Both the position numbers and the translations under genes were made by a program. The notes under the pieces are model-generated. The model saw only the letters and a list, made by a program, of their open reading frames with translations, had not been told where the DNA came from and made no database searches. Below, in pieces: positions 32,901-36,598 of a stretch of 64,000 nt of DNA. Position 1 is the stretch's first letter, and each line of letters starts with the position of its first letter. Source of the stretch: Micromussa lordhowensis (Eukaryota > Cnidaria > Anthozoa > Scleractinia > Lobophylliidae); contig OZ026608.1 of NCBI GenBank assembly GCA_964020085.1, positions 20,733,812-20,797,811 on the forward strand, read 5' to 3'.

Positions 32901-33706
32901 TTCAGAAGTGTTTAGCATTTTATAATTAACAATAGCCTGTAACTTTGATGTCAAAAAATAAAATGGAATGTTATAAATGGACTCTCTATTGTTTATATTT
33001 CCATAATTTGCTTTAGGCCAGTCAACGCAAAGAGATATTTATGGCTGCTATTAAAAAATCATTCTAGGAAACTAAAAGACTCACTCATCCTCTAGCGGGG
33101 AAATTATGGATTACCAACCCTTGAAATATTTGTGGAATGTTGACAACACTTACATGTACAAGTAAATACATGAACTTCCACAAAAAAATATTTAGGCTCA
33201 CATGAAATGCTCATTAAAAAAAATTACTACTGGAATTCGGTGGGATATCTTAACAAAGAAAGTTTGGAAATGCTTCTAAGCTTTAATCTAAGGCTCGGCA
33301 TTATCAAGTACATGTAGTCCTTTTAAGAGCTTTAAGCTCACATTAGTCAAGTCAGGACCATGGAATCCGATGTGATACGAACAAACCATATCGCAGCACT
33401 GTAGCACTTGAATGCGAGATAATTTGTAGTTAGACAAGATTAATTCAGGCAATAGTGGTAAATAACACTTAAACCTTGAGGGCTACCAAAACAGAAATGC
33501 TTACCTGATAAAATAGGCATAGTGGTCGAATATAGTTGCTTAGTTTCTGCGATACAGCGAGAAAACTTGAAACTATTTCGGCATGCAAAGCACTTCTCCT
33601 TAGAACCGTAAATAACCTTTAAACCTTGATAGCTCTTACAATTCCCATATACATGTATATATATAGGGCCACAAAAACTGAAACGCTTACCTGATAAAAT
33701 AGGCAT
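2834..33706 (-). CDS. MPDZ: MPDZ/MUPP1-PATJ-type multi-PDZ scaffold protein (whole gene)
   Basis: A minus-strand gene of about 31 kb. I joined 37 coding exons with GT/AG sites into one continuous frame of 6,033 nt, that is 2,010 residues plus stop. Human MUPP1 is of similar length (about 2,070). Order: short N-terminus, L27 domain (about residues 6-62), then 12 PDZ domains. L27 in this family binds the Crumbs-complex adaptor PALS1, and the PDZ domains hold claudins, JAMs, receptors and channels at apical junctions; this role is inferred from the family. Carboxylate loops GLGF/GLGI/GLGL are visible in 11 PDZs. PDZ6 has a degenerate loop (KLGLTL), as in MUPP1. The alpha-B1 histidine of class I PDZs is present in PDZ1, 4, 7, 8, 9, 10 and 12. 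Human MUPP1 has 13 PDZs and PATJ 10, so this is one short of MUPP1. Exons are listed in the following entries. Confidence 0.93.
3265..3395. repeat. Short tandem-like array of ATCTTCGGA motifs
   Basis: Variants of AAATCTTCG, TCGGATGG and GGAAATTTTCTGAAATCTTCG recur in the last MPDZ intron. Similar CTTCGGA/GTCTTCGGGAATC motifs are seen at 32450-32530. Confidence 0.6.
3802..4951 (-). CDS. MPDZ: MPDZ exons 32-35: PDZ11 (with a 31-nt microexon)
   Basis: Exons 4876-4951, 4699-4729, 4264-4380 and 3802-3949. They encode [60 protein letters not shown] and [12 protein letters not shown]. Exon 33 is a 31-nt microexon that supplies [10 protein letters not shown], part of the peptide-binding groove. Skipping it would shift the frame. 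The alpha-B1 position is Gln (NATQD), as in MUPP1 PDZ12. Confidence 0.93.
5055..5829 (-). CDS. MPDZ: MPDZ exons 29-31: PDZ10
   Basis: Exons 5693-5829, 5487-5570 and 5055-5172. They encode [20 protein letters not shown], then [40 protein letters not shown] and [20 protein letters not shown]. The [30 protein letters not shown] block is almost invariant in MUPP1/PATJ and identifies the family by itself. Confidence 0.95.
5948..6852 (-). CDS. MPDZ: MPDZ exons 26-28: PDZ9 and basic Ser/Pro linker
   Basis: Exons 6748-6852, 6441-6515 and 5948-6341. PDZ9: [59 protein letters not shown] and [19 protein letters not shown]. The long exon 28 continues with a linker of repeated SPR/GSPR motifs ([15 protein letters not shown]), likely disordered. 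Confidence 0.9.
7032..8036 (-). CDS. MPDZ: MPDZ exons 23-25: PDZ8, linker and start of PDZ9
   Basis: Exons 7959-8036, 7640-7815 and 7032-7346. They encode [75 protein letters not shown] and [11 protein letters not shown]. The pattern (K.GD..G......L....GLGLS.AG, IFVV.I.PGGPA) resembles MUPP1 PDZ10. A Ser/Pro-rich linker follows, and exon 25 ends with PDZ9 strand A ([12 protein letters not shown]). Confidence 0.9.
8097..8192. repeat. Short inverted repeat with CATCACGTGGTAC arms
   Basis: CATCACGTGGTAC at about 8098-8110 pairs with GTACCACGTGATG at about 8179-8191. A second pair (GTTTAC...GTAAAC) lies inside. It is probably a small MITE in the intron before exon 23. Confidence 0.5.
8731..8971 (-). 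CDS. MPDZ: MPDZ exon 22: long linker before PDZ8
   Basis: Acceptor CTTACAAG, donor GTAAGC. It encodes a Ser/Thr/Glu-rich linker ([20 protein letters not shown]) ending [19 protein letters not shown]. No domain is seen. Its position equals that of the MUPP1 linker after PDZ7. Confidence 0.85.
8972..10890. other. 1.9-kb intron 21 of the MPDZ-like gene
   Basis: AT-rich, with a short poly-C run at 9010-9020. I found no coding exon on either strand and no clear repeat. Open frames such as 10379-10705 lack domain character. Confidence 0.6.
10891..11371 (-). CDS. MPDZ: MPDZ exons 20-21: PDZ7
   Basis: Exon 20 is 11104-11371 and exon 21 is 10891-11031. They encode [59 protein letters not shown] and [17 protein letters not shown]. 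The LKGIFI..VLE.SPA block is diagnostic of MUPP1/PATJ PDZ7. Confidence 0.92.
11575..13207 (-). CDS. MPDZ: MPDZ exons 16-19: PDZ6 and linkers
   Basis: Exons 12998-13207, 11937-12093, 11805-11843 and 11575-11715. An acidic Ser-rich linker ([19 protein letters not shown]) leads to [20 protein letters not shown], then [37 protein letters not shown] and [20 protein letters not shown]. The carboxylate loop is degenerate, as in MUPP1 PDZ6, so ligand binding may be atypical. Exon 18 is only 39 nt. The exon 19 donor GTCATT is weak but keeps the frame. Confidence 0.85.
12340..12955. mobile_element. Possible TIR element in an MPDZ intron
   Basis: The left part has CACTACACCGGAGGAAATTG and the right part, read on minus, CACTACAGCGAAAGAATTTG. 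Both are followed by GAAAAC and by GTCCACA / GGTGTGGAC-like stretches. The arms are imperfect, so this is a weak call. Confidence 0.4.
13251..13645. repeat. 106-bp minisatellite (3-4 units) beside MPDZ exon 15
   Basis: AAGT.TGTGGATGAAACCCT recurs at 13365, 13471 and 13577, exactly 106 bases apart, with a more diverged unit before. Each unit contains GTGTGACCATTCAAATGAAA and CTATTGAGCAGTACTTTCAT. Single related segments occur at about 40270, 44105 and 56052. Confidence 0.8.
13687..15645 (-). CDS. MPDZ: MPDZ exons 13-15: PDZ5 and acidic linker
   Basis: Exons 15461-15645, 14846-15020 and 13687-13818. They encode [20 protein letters not shown], then [35 protein letters not shown] and [14 protein letters not shown]. 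This matches MUPP1 PDZ5, including the FSILDY and RSLVPGG blocks. A linker with [12 protein letters not shown] follows. Confidence 0.92.
13857..13885. repeat. (CAA)n microsatellite
   Basis: About ten CAA triplets just upstream of MPDZ exon 15 on the minus strand, where they read TTG and extend the pyrimidine-rich side of the acceptor region. Confidence 0.9.
14058..14818 (-). mobile_element. 3' fragment of a LINE (reverse transcriptase C-terminus)
   Basis: The minus-strand frame contains [20 protein letters not shown], then [14 protein letters not shown], the typical C-terminal RT signature of CR1/Jockey-like LINEs. The frame then breaks. The 3' end runs into a (GTT)n-type tail at about 14060-14080. 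It is 5'-truncated and lies in the intron between MPDZ exons 14 and 15. Confidence 0.75.
16282..17560 (-). CDS. MPDZ: MPDZ exons 10-12: PDZ4
   Basis: Exons 17488-17560, 16710-16804 and 16282-16459. They encode [19 protein letters not shown], then [20 protein letters not shown], then [20 protein letters not shown] and [10 protein letters not shown], followed by an acidic tail. A SINE lies in the intron between exons 10 and 11. Confidence 0.9.
16905..17180 (+). repeat. tRNA-derived SINE in an MPDZ intron
   Basis: It starts GGAGGCACGGTGGCCTCATG, with an A-box-like segment and a B-box-like AGGTTTGAGCCC at about 16964-16975, then a non-tRNA tail. It lies opposite to the gene's strand. Limits are approximate. 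Confidence 0.6.
17190..17326. mobile_element. Short MITE with AGTCGTTTGAAGGC ends
   Basis: Left end CCAGTCGTTTGAAGGC and right end GCCTTTCAAACAACCTGG are imperfect inverted repeats about 135 bases apart. The interior has paired GGATAAGTGATAA / ATCCACTGGATAG segments. Confidence 0.55.
17744..18150 (-). CDS. MPDZ: MPDZ exons 8-9: linker between PDZ3 and PDZ4
   Basis: Exon 8 is 18055-18150 (Ser/Thr/Val-rich, [20 protein letters not shown]). Exon 9 is 17744-17802 ([20 protein letters not shown]). The latter matches the helix-like lead-in to MUPP1 PDZ4. Donors are GTAGGG and GTGAGT. Confidence 0.85.
18240..18840. mobile_element. Non-autonomous element rich in AAGGATCTT motifs
   Basis: Dozens of AAGGATCTT/AAGATCCTT variants fill 18250-18380 and 18655-18835. 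Ends read TTTAAGGATCTTTAAAAAG on the left and, on the minus strand, TGTAAGGATCTTTCAAGAAT on the right. It is interrupted by a fold-back element. Confidence 0.55.
18393..18654. mobile_element. Fold-back element with ~100-bp arms
   Basis: The left arm TTACTGCGCTTTTCAATAA...CAAAGCTCAACCAACAAATG...CCATCAATCAAATGTTCGGC is repeated in inverse orientation up to TGAAAGGTGCAGTAA. AGGATCT abuts both ends, but the surrounding array makes a target duplication ambiguous. Confidence 0.7.
19006..19230 (-). CDS. MPDZ: MPDZ exon 7: second half of PDZ3
   Basis: Acceptor ATTTTCAG, donor GTAAGT. It encodes [20 protein letters not shown], then [20 protein letters not shown] and VVRLRVARH. It joins exon 6 in frame (G|CT) despite the 9.57-kb intron, so splicing must skip the whole transposon nest. 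Confidence 0.92.
19951..20045. repeat. Left subterminal 19-bp palindromic tandem array
   Basis: About five copies of AGTTCAAAATTTTGAAACT with a 19-base period, starting at 19951, 19970, 19989, 20008 and 20027. The last copies are degenerate. The unit is itself nearly palindromic. A related, more divergent array marks the other end of the element. Confidence 0.85.
20345..20425 (-). repeat. tRNA-like SINE head inside the Ginger-like element
   Basis: On the minus strand, 20352-20362 is a B-box-like GGTTCAAATCC. An A-box-like TGGTCAAGTGG lies upstream. No matching acceptor stem is visible, so it is read as a SINE fragment and not a tRNA gene. Confidence 0.5.
21729..21734 (-). promoter_or_regulatory. 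Poly(A) signal AATAAA of the gene inside the CACTA-like element
   Basis: Minus-strand AATAAA about 155 bases after the proposed TAA stop. It is correctly placed for the three-exon gene. Confidence 0.5.
21890..24600 (-). CDS. Candidate three-exon gene for a 48-residue Cys-containing protein inside the CACTA-like element
   Basis: Minus-strand exons: 24567-24600 (ATG, ends TCA G, donor GTAAGC), 22507-22573 (acceptor CTTTCAG, donor GTAATT) and 21890-21935 (acceptor TTTTTAG, stop TAA). Lengths 34+67+46 sum to 147 nt and the frame stays open across both junctions. The peptide starts [17 protein letters not shown], has a Cys cluster [15 protein letters not shown], then [14 protein letters not shown]. 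There is no signal peptide or membrane segment. AATAAA lies at 21729-21734, giving a ~160-nt 3' UTR. I do not recognise the protein. It may be a captured host gene, or the two ends of a transposase gene left after an internal deletion. The splice model is inferred, not shown by transcripts. Confidence 0.5.
22493..22868 (-). repeat. 94-bp tandem array (4 units) that multiplies an exon-like segment
   Basis: Units 22587-22680, 22681-22774 and 22775-22868 are nearly identical, with exactly 94-base spacing. 22493-22586 is a diverged fourth unit. Each holds on the minus strand an acceptor (GCTTTCAG) and the Cys-rich coding stretch. Only the diverged unit keeps the 3' donor (AGTAG|GTAATT). In the other three the same site reads AGTAGATAAC, which both removes the donor and puts a TAA in frame. 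Confidence 0.85.
23127..23174 (-). other. Possible alternative terminal exon in the CACTA-like element
   Basis: A minus-strand acceptor with a long pyrimidine run (poly-C then TTTTTTTGCAG) precedes a segment that joins exon 24567-24600 in frame and adds [16 protein letters not shown] before TGA. This gives an alternative 27-residue product. The evidence is only the site and the frame. Confidence 0.3.
24080..24370. repeat. Diverged copy of the fold-back repeat also present at 34000-34486
   Basis: It shares CATTGGCT..TTTT.T..TCAATATGC, GACAGACACATGAATTT and CATTGTCAAAGTAGTCTG with the 34-kb copy, plus an inverted TACTTTGA.AATGT.ATGA. It lacks the MITE found inside the other copy. Confidence 0.65.
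25020..25510. repeat. 244-bp tandem duplication in the right end of the CACTA-like element
   Basis: TAAATAGAAAGTTGTG occurs at 25171 and 25415. The surrounding ~240 bp (AGGTCAAAATA...AGACATAAT...ACGAACATTTAATATCC) is repeated with divergence. It increases the number of subterminal GTAAAG motifs. Confidence 0.75.
26812..27062 (-). other. Unassigned open frame in the right part of the Ginger-like element
   Basis: A minus-strand frame with [20 protein letters not shown], then [20 protein letters not shown], then [24 protein letters not shown] donor follows LGLHCY, so it could be an exon. There is no recognisable domain and no clear acceptor. Confidence 0.2.
27806..28060. mobile_element. Small MITE with CTCTATTAAGCGG ends
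   Basis: CTCTATTAAGCGGCC is repeated several times, and the right end on the minus strand reads TACAGTCAAATCTCTG. This type of 'tattaagcgg' short DNA element is widespread in invertebrate genomes. Limits are approximate. Confidence 0.5.
28505..28685. repeat. Right subterminal tandem array
   Basis: Repeated units of the type AACCAGTTTGAAAAATATG / AAACTAGTTTGAAAAAT, the inverted counterpart of the left array. They are less homogeneous than on the left. Confidence 0.8.
28801..28900 (-). CDS. MPDZ: MPDZ exon 6: first half of PDZ3
   Basis: Acceptor TTTTGGCAG, donor GTATGT. It encodes [20 protein letters not shown], close to MUPP1 PDZ3. Its 3' intron is 9.57 kb long and is filled by the nested transposon. 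Confidence 0.9.
29329..29758 (-). CDS. MPDZ: MPDZ exons 4-5: PDZ2
   Basis: Exon 4 is 29618-29758 and exon 5 is 29329-29502. Together they encode [18 protein letters not shown], a [15 protein letters not shown] loop, and [20 protein letters not shown]. The exon 4 donor is a slightly weak GTGTGT, chosen because it keeps R-DGHL in frame. The alpha-B1 position is Ser (MGSEQV), not His. Confidence 0.9.
29870..30119 (-). CDS. MPDZ: MPDZ exon 3: second half of PDZ1 and Ser/Thr linker
   Basis: Acceptor TTTGTAG, donor GTAAGT. It completes PDZ1 ([15 protein letters not shown], alpha-B1 His in VSHQQA) and adds a Ser/Thr/Arg linker ([20 protein letters not shown]), a plausible phosphorylation region. 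It joins exon 2 as GGA AG|T GAT. Confidence 0.9.
30421..30582. mobile_element. 160-bp palindromic MITE
   Basis: CCTTTGTCTCTTAACCCTAATTATTCATG is followed after a 3-base centre by its inverse. Outer arms GTTGTAGGTCAAAATGAAATTC and GAATTTCATTTTGATGTACAAC also pair. It lies in the intron between MPDZ exons 2 and 3. Confidence 0.8.
30786..30804. repeat. Poly-C tract
   Basis: A run of about 18 C. Comparable G runs occur at 23189-23206 and near 50297-50308. These are slippage-prone and may be miscounted in the assembly. Confidence 0.85.
31157..31835 (-). CDS. MPDZ: MPDZ exon 2: L27 domain, acidic linker, first half of PDZ1
   Basis: The acceptor is CTATCAG and the donor GTAAAT. It encodes [16 protein letters not shown]...[19 protein letters not shown], which matches the MUPP1/PATJ L27 pattern (E.L..LQ.KLK..GD....SPLF.Q.L..Q.S). 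A Glu/Pro-rich linker of about 120 residues follows, then PDZ1 strands A-B ([17 protein letters not shown]). PDZ1 continues in exon 3. Confidence 0.92.
33505..33520 (-). CDS. MPDZ: MPDZ-like alternative first coding exon 1a (downstream copy)
   Basis: Sequence and donor are identical to exon 1b: an ATG at 33518-33520, a 16-nt coding stretch and GTAAGC. The 5' flank (GCGATACAG.GAGAAA, GGCATGCAAAGCA) is also duplicated. The promoter or 5' UTR was therefore copied together with the exon. Confidence 0.65.
33691..33706 (-). CDS. MPDZ: MPDZ-like alternative first coding exon 1b (upstream copy)
   Basis: ATG CCT ATT TTA TCA G followed by a GTAAGC donor. It joins in frame to exon 2 (phase 1) to give [16 protein letters not shown], which leads directly into the L27 domain. 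It sits in a ~186-bp tandem duplication whose other copy is exon 1a. Either copy gives the identical protein start. Confidence 0.65.
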
Positions 33707-34114
33707 AGTGGTCGAATATAGTTGCTTAGTTTCTGCGATACAGGGAGAAAGCTTGAGGTTTTGTCGGCATGCAAAGCAATCCTCTTTACAATTTACGATC
33801 TAGGGATCATAGCAAAACGATAAAATGCAGCATCTGTGCACAGAATGATAAGTAAACTGTAAAAATGCCTGGAATAACTTGCAGTTCAGTAACGTTTGTA
33901 AATAGTAAATGAGAATGTAGGCCAGGTCACTAAGCTCAAAGTGCCAACTAAAGAATAATGCAATGCGAGCTCATTTTTTACGATAACTGCAAAAATTCTC
34001 GCGCGCTCATTGGCTAATTTTTATCGTCAATATGCGGACAGACACATGAATTTGAAATTCGTGCGACGCGTCAGCGAGCGAGAGCGGACAATTCGACCAT
34101 TTGTTATCGTAAAA

Positions 34115-34486
34115 AACAAATTGACGTCAGTTTTTAATGAGTCTGTCCTGTTATACACCTTATTCCAATATGGCCACTTTTTTAGTGGTCTTTTGTTTGC
34201 CTTCAAATGAGCCCTTGTTGCCTCGTTCTTAAACTCGAAATACAAAAGAATATTTTCCCTTAAACGAGGCAACAAGGGCTAATTTGCAAGCAAACAAAAG
34301 AACACTAAAATGGCAGCCATTTTGGAATAAGGTGCATTGACAATGAATTTCGTCATCACATTGTCAAAGTAGTCTGCGGATCCACTCGGCTATCGCCTCG
34401 TGGATCCACAGCTACTTTGACAATGTGATGACGAAATTTATGATCAATAACAGGACAGACGCATGAAAAACTGACGTCAATTTGTT
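34115..34486. mobile_element. Fold-back element carrying a nested MITE
   Basis: Outer arms AACAAATTGACGTCAGTTTTT...GTCTGTCCTGTTAT (about 34115-34155) and their inverse (34445-34486) enclose a second palindrome, TTGTCAAAGTAG.CTG.GGATCCAC. The left arm is interrupted by the 179-bp MITE at 34156-34334. Confidence 0.75.
34156..34334. mobile_element. 179-bp MITE with ~80-bp arms (CACCTTATTCCAA)
   Basis: It begins CACCTTATTCCAATATGG and ends CCATTTTGGAATAAGGTG. Inner arms GCCCTTGTTGCCTCGTT and AACGAGGCAACAAGGGC are perfect inverses. No clear target duplication was identified. Confidence 0.8.
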
Positions 34487-34631
34487 AAATATTTGGCCTG
34501 CGAGCGAAGCGAGGGTCAGTCACTGTCTAGTCAGATTATTTCGACCTGTTGACTATTTTATTCCCTATGAGAACGTATTTCTTCGCATTTCCTCCAAAAT
34601 AAGAACTCACGTTTTTACTTTTCTTCATCAA

Positions 34632-34736
34632 TTGGAGGCAGCGTGTCCGAGTGGTTGGGGCGCCGGAAGTCCGGAGCTCGAGGGTTTAAGTCCCGCTCTG
34701 AGCACAAGCTGGAGTTGTTTCTCAGTAGAGGGGGCA

Positions 34737-34773
<37 letters not shown>

Positions 34774-34870
34774 TATTACAAGATAATTTGGTTTTATCAA
34801 CTGGGTTGATAATGTGAATTGTCCACCGTAAAGAGATTCGGAAGCTGACGTTCCGAGCGTTAGCCCTTCG
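34632..34870 (+). repeat. tRNA-Ser/Leu-like SINE
   Basis: It starts GGCAGCGTGTCCGAGTGGTT with a B-box-like GGGTTTAAGTCCCGCTC, followed by a tail with CTGACGTTCCGAGCGTTAGC, a sequence I recall as common in coral genomes. The head departs from a functional tRNA (altered T-loop) and is not called a tRNA gene. Confidence 0.6.
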
Positions 34871-35257
34871 TCGGAGCGAATCCAAGTCCGGTTTAGACCC
34901 TAGTCCAACTCCTTGTTCATGCTTGAAAATATCCCACTGGTCTGCCTCTCGCCAGTTGGGATTTTTAAGTCTATTAGGAAGCATGCCTGTGCTAGCTAGG
35001 TGTTGCTGAGCGCATTGACCAGTATGAAGAACAACATTTAAGCATTTTTTTTAACAACAATTCACTTTTCCAAGCTTTTGCGATCACCCGCATTACGGAC
35101 TTTATACTGACAACACACAGCAGATTCGGTAGTCCTATGGTATTCACACTTTCAATTGTTCTGAGAGGAATTGTGTTTTGGTTCTGAAGTGAAAAGAAAT
35201 TTGTATTTTAAGTCAGTTTATCAAGCTTTCTCCATAGGCTACCTTATTCATTATTAG

Positions 35258-35426
35258 TATAGGAAATAGCACGGTTTCTAGGGGTATTTGGGATAAATAC
35301 CGCGAGTGATATTTCAAAATTCGCCAAAATATCACGAGCCGCCGCGGCGAGTGATATTTGGAGAGTTTTGAAATATCACGAGCCGGTATTTATACCAAAT
35401 ACCCCGAAGAAACCGCGCTATTTTTT
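35258..35426. mobile_element. Palindromic MITE next to a larger TIR element
   Basis: GGAAATAGCACGGTTTCTAGG pairs with GAAGAAACCGCGCTATTTTT, and GGTATTTGGGATAAATACCG and GAGTGATATTTCAAAA pair inside. The two arms are about 80 bases each. Confidence 0.7.
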
Positions 35427-35484
35427 GTTTATACTACAAGGCAAAGAAATTTCGCATCTTGTCATAGTCATTTTTCTTGGACAA

Positions 35485-35730
35485 TTCTGTCCAAGGGGGA
35501 AAGGTGCATGAGGTTATCCCTATGTAAAGCACCAACCCGTGAGACAAGGCCAGACCACAACACCGGGAACTACGTGCCCTACTCTTTTCGATAAGTGTGT
35601 GGGTTCTTTAACGTCCCCTGCTAACCATGTAACATTGAAGATGCAGGAGACGGGGCCTACGGTTTATAGTCCTTATCCGAGAAGACCTGAACATCTAACC
35701 ATTTGCAGATGAATTTACAAAGGCAGCACA

Positions 35731-35771
<41 letters not shown>

Positions 35772-35840
35772 TGGGGCTCGAACCCTCGACCTTCCGCACA
35801 GCAGACTGGCGCTCTACCAACTGAGCTAACCGCGTAACGC
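35485..35840 (-). repeat. tRNA-derived SINE (full-length-looking)
   Basis: On the minus strand the head reads ACGCGGTTAGCTCAGTTGG, with A box TAGCTCAGTTGG (35818-35829) and B box GGTTCGAGCCCC, then a ~270-bp unrelated body (GGACCAACACTCAGGGTCTT, GGGACGTTAAAGAACCCACA, AGGGCACGTAGTTCCCGGTG). I recall this body as a common anthozoan SINE. The best-preserved Pol III promoter in the window. Confidence 0.75.
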
Positions 35841-36237
35841 GTTTTAGTCACGCGCGAGTGATTGGTTTTACTCCAACATGTGATCAAACATGTGATCGCA
35901 CAAAGGTCACACATGTTCAAATGATTTTCGCTTCAACTGCGATAAAACAGTACTTGAATACCTGTAAATATCTTTTGAAGGGTACATTTTGAACAGCCTA
36001 ATCGTCAATCGAAGTTTATCAATAGATTTTTAACCGATTCTGCTTGTGTGGAAACTTGGACTTTGGGCTTTCATTTAAGCAGCAGGCGGTGAAAATTGTT
36101 GGCTATTTATCGTTTCTTTGGTCACCACAGCAGCGGAAAATAGTTTCCAGCGGACGACGTTTACTTCTGGTTGCTTGTGCTTCTGAACTGTTGAATAAAG
36201 ACTGAAAGGAACCGTTTTTCGTTCTCTCACCTTCTTC

Positions 36238-36486
36238 GATAGCAGTTAAAAGAGTGCTCGACGATAAAGCTATGCACCGAACTTCGTCAGCTGAGTTGGT
36301 TCGCGTTGCATGCAGCTCACTGAAAATATCAGGACTGTATCCTTTGCCTTCCACCTTAAATCGACGATACAGTGACCTAGATCTTTGTACATTCTTTGCT
36401 GTTTCCATATCTTGGTAATTTCCTTTAGCTCTTGCAGTGTTTTCCACAGAATTTTGAAAATCTTTCCGCCATATTGTTTCGATCAT
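36238..36486 (-). CDS. Unrecognised exon-like open frame inside the 1.17-kb TIR element
   Basis: An ATG at 36484-36486, 112 bases from the element's right end, opens MIETIWRKDFQNSVENTARA, then DMETAKNVQRSRSLYRRFKV, GKGYSPDIFSELHATRTNSA. A GAAGAAG|GTGAGA donor could end it after TAIEE at about 36233. Read through, the frame would end at 36103. Basic and Ser/Thr-rich, no domain recognised. It could be the first exon of the element's own or a captured gene. Confidence 0.3.
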
Positions 36487-36598
36487 TTAGGTTTCCATGG
36501 AAACTGAAATTTTTACATGTAAGTATTTCAAATTTGGCAGAAATACTACTGGTCTTAGCCAATCGCATTTGAGAAATTTCTTAGCCTGTAGTATAAAC

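Larger units (their letters stand above)
33440..33790. repeat. 186-bp direct tandem duplication containing MPDZ exon 1
   Basis: Matching positions in the two copies (for example ATG 33520 and 33706) are 186 bases apart. Both contain AATAAC.CTTAAACCTTGA, the first coding exon and its upstream flank, with scattered substitutions. Confidence 0.8.
35427..36598. mobile_element. 1.17-kb TIR DNA element with nested SINE and an exon-like frame
   Basis: Ends: GTTTATACTACAAGGCAAAG on the left, and GTTTATACTACAGGCTAAG read on minus from 36598. Both are followed by AAATTTC, giving 26-27-bp inverted ends with one indel. It contains a tRNA-derived SINE (35485-35840) and a minus-strand open frame. No target duplication is obvious. 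Confidence 0.65.

Noticed and set aside
34635..34705. tRNA-Ser/Leu gene
   Set aside because: The 5' half is tRNA-like but the T-loop and acceptor pairing are poor and a SINE body follows.
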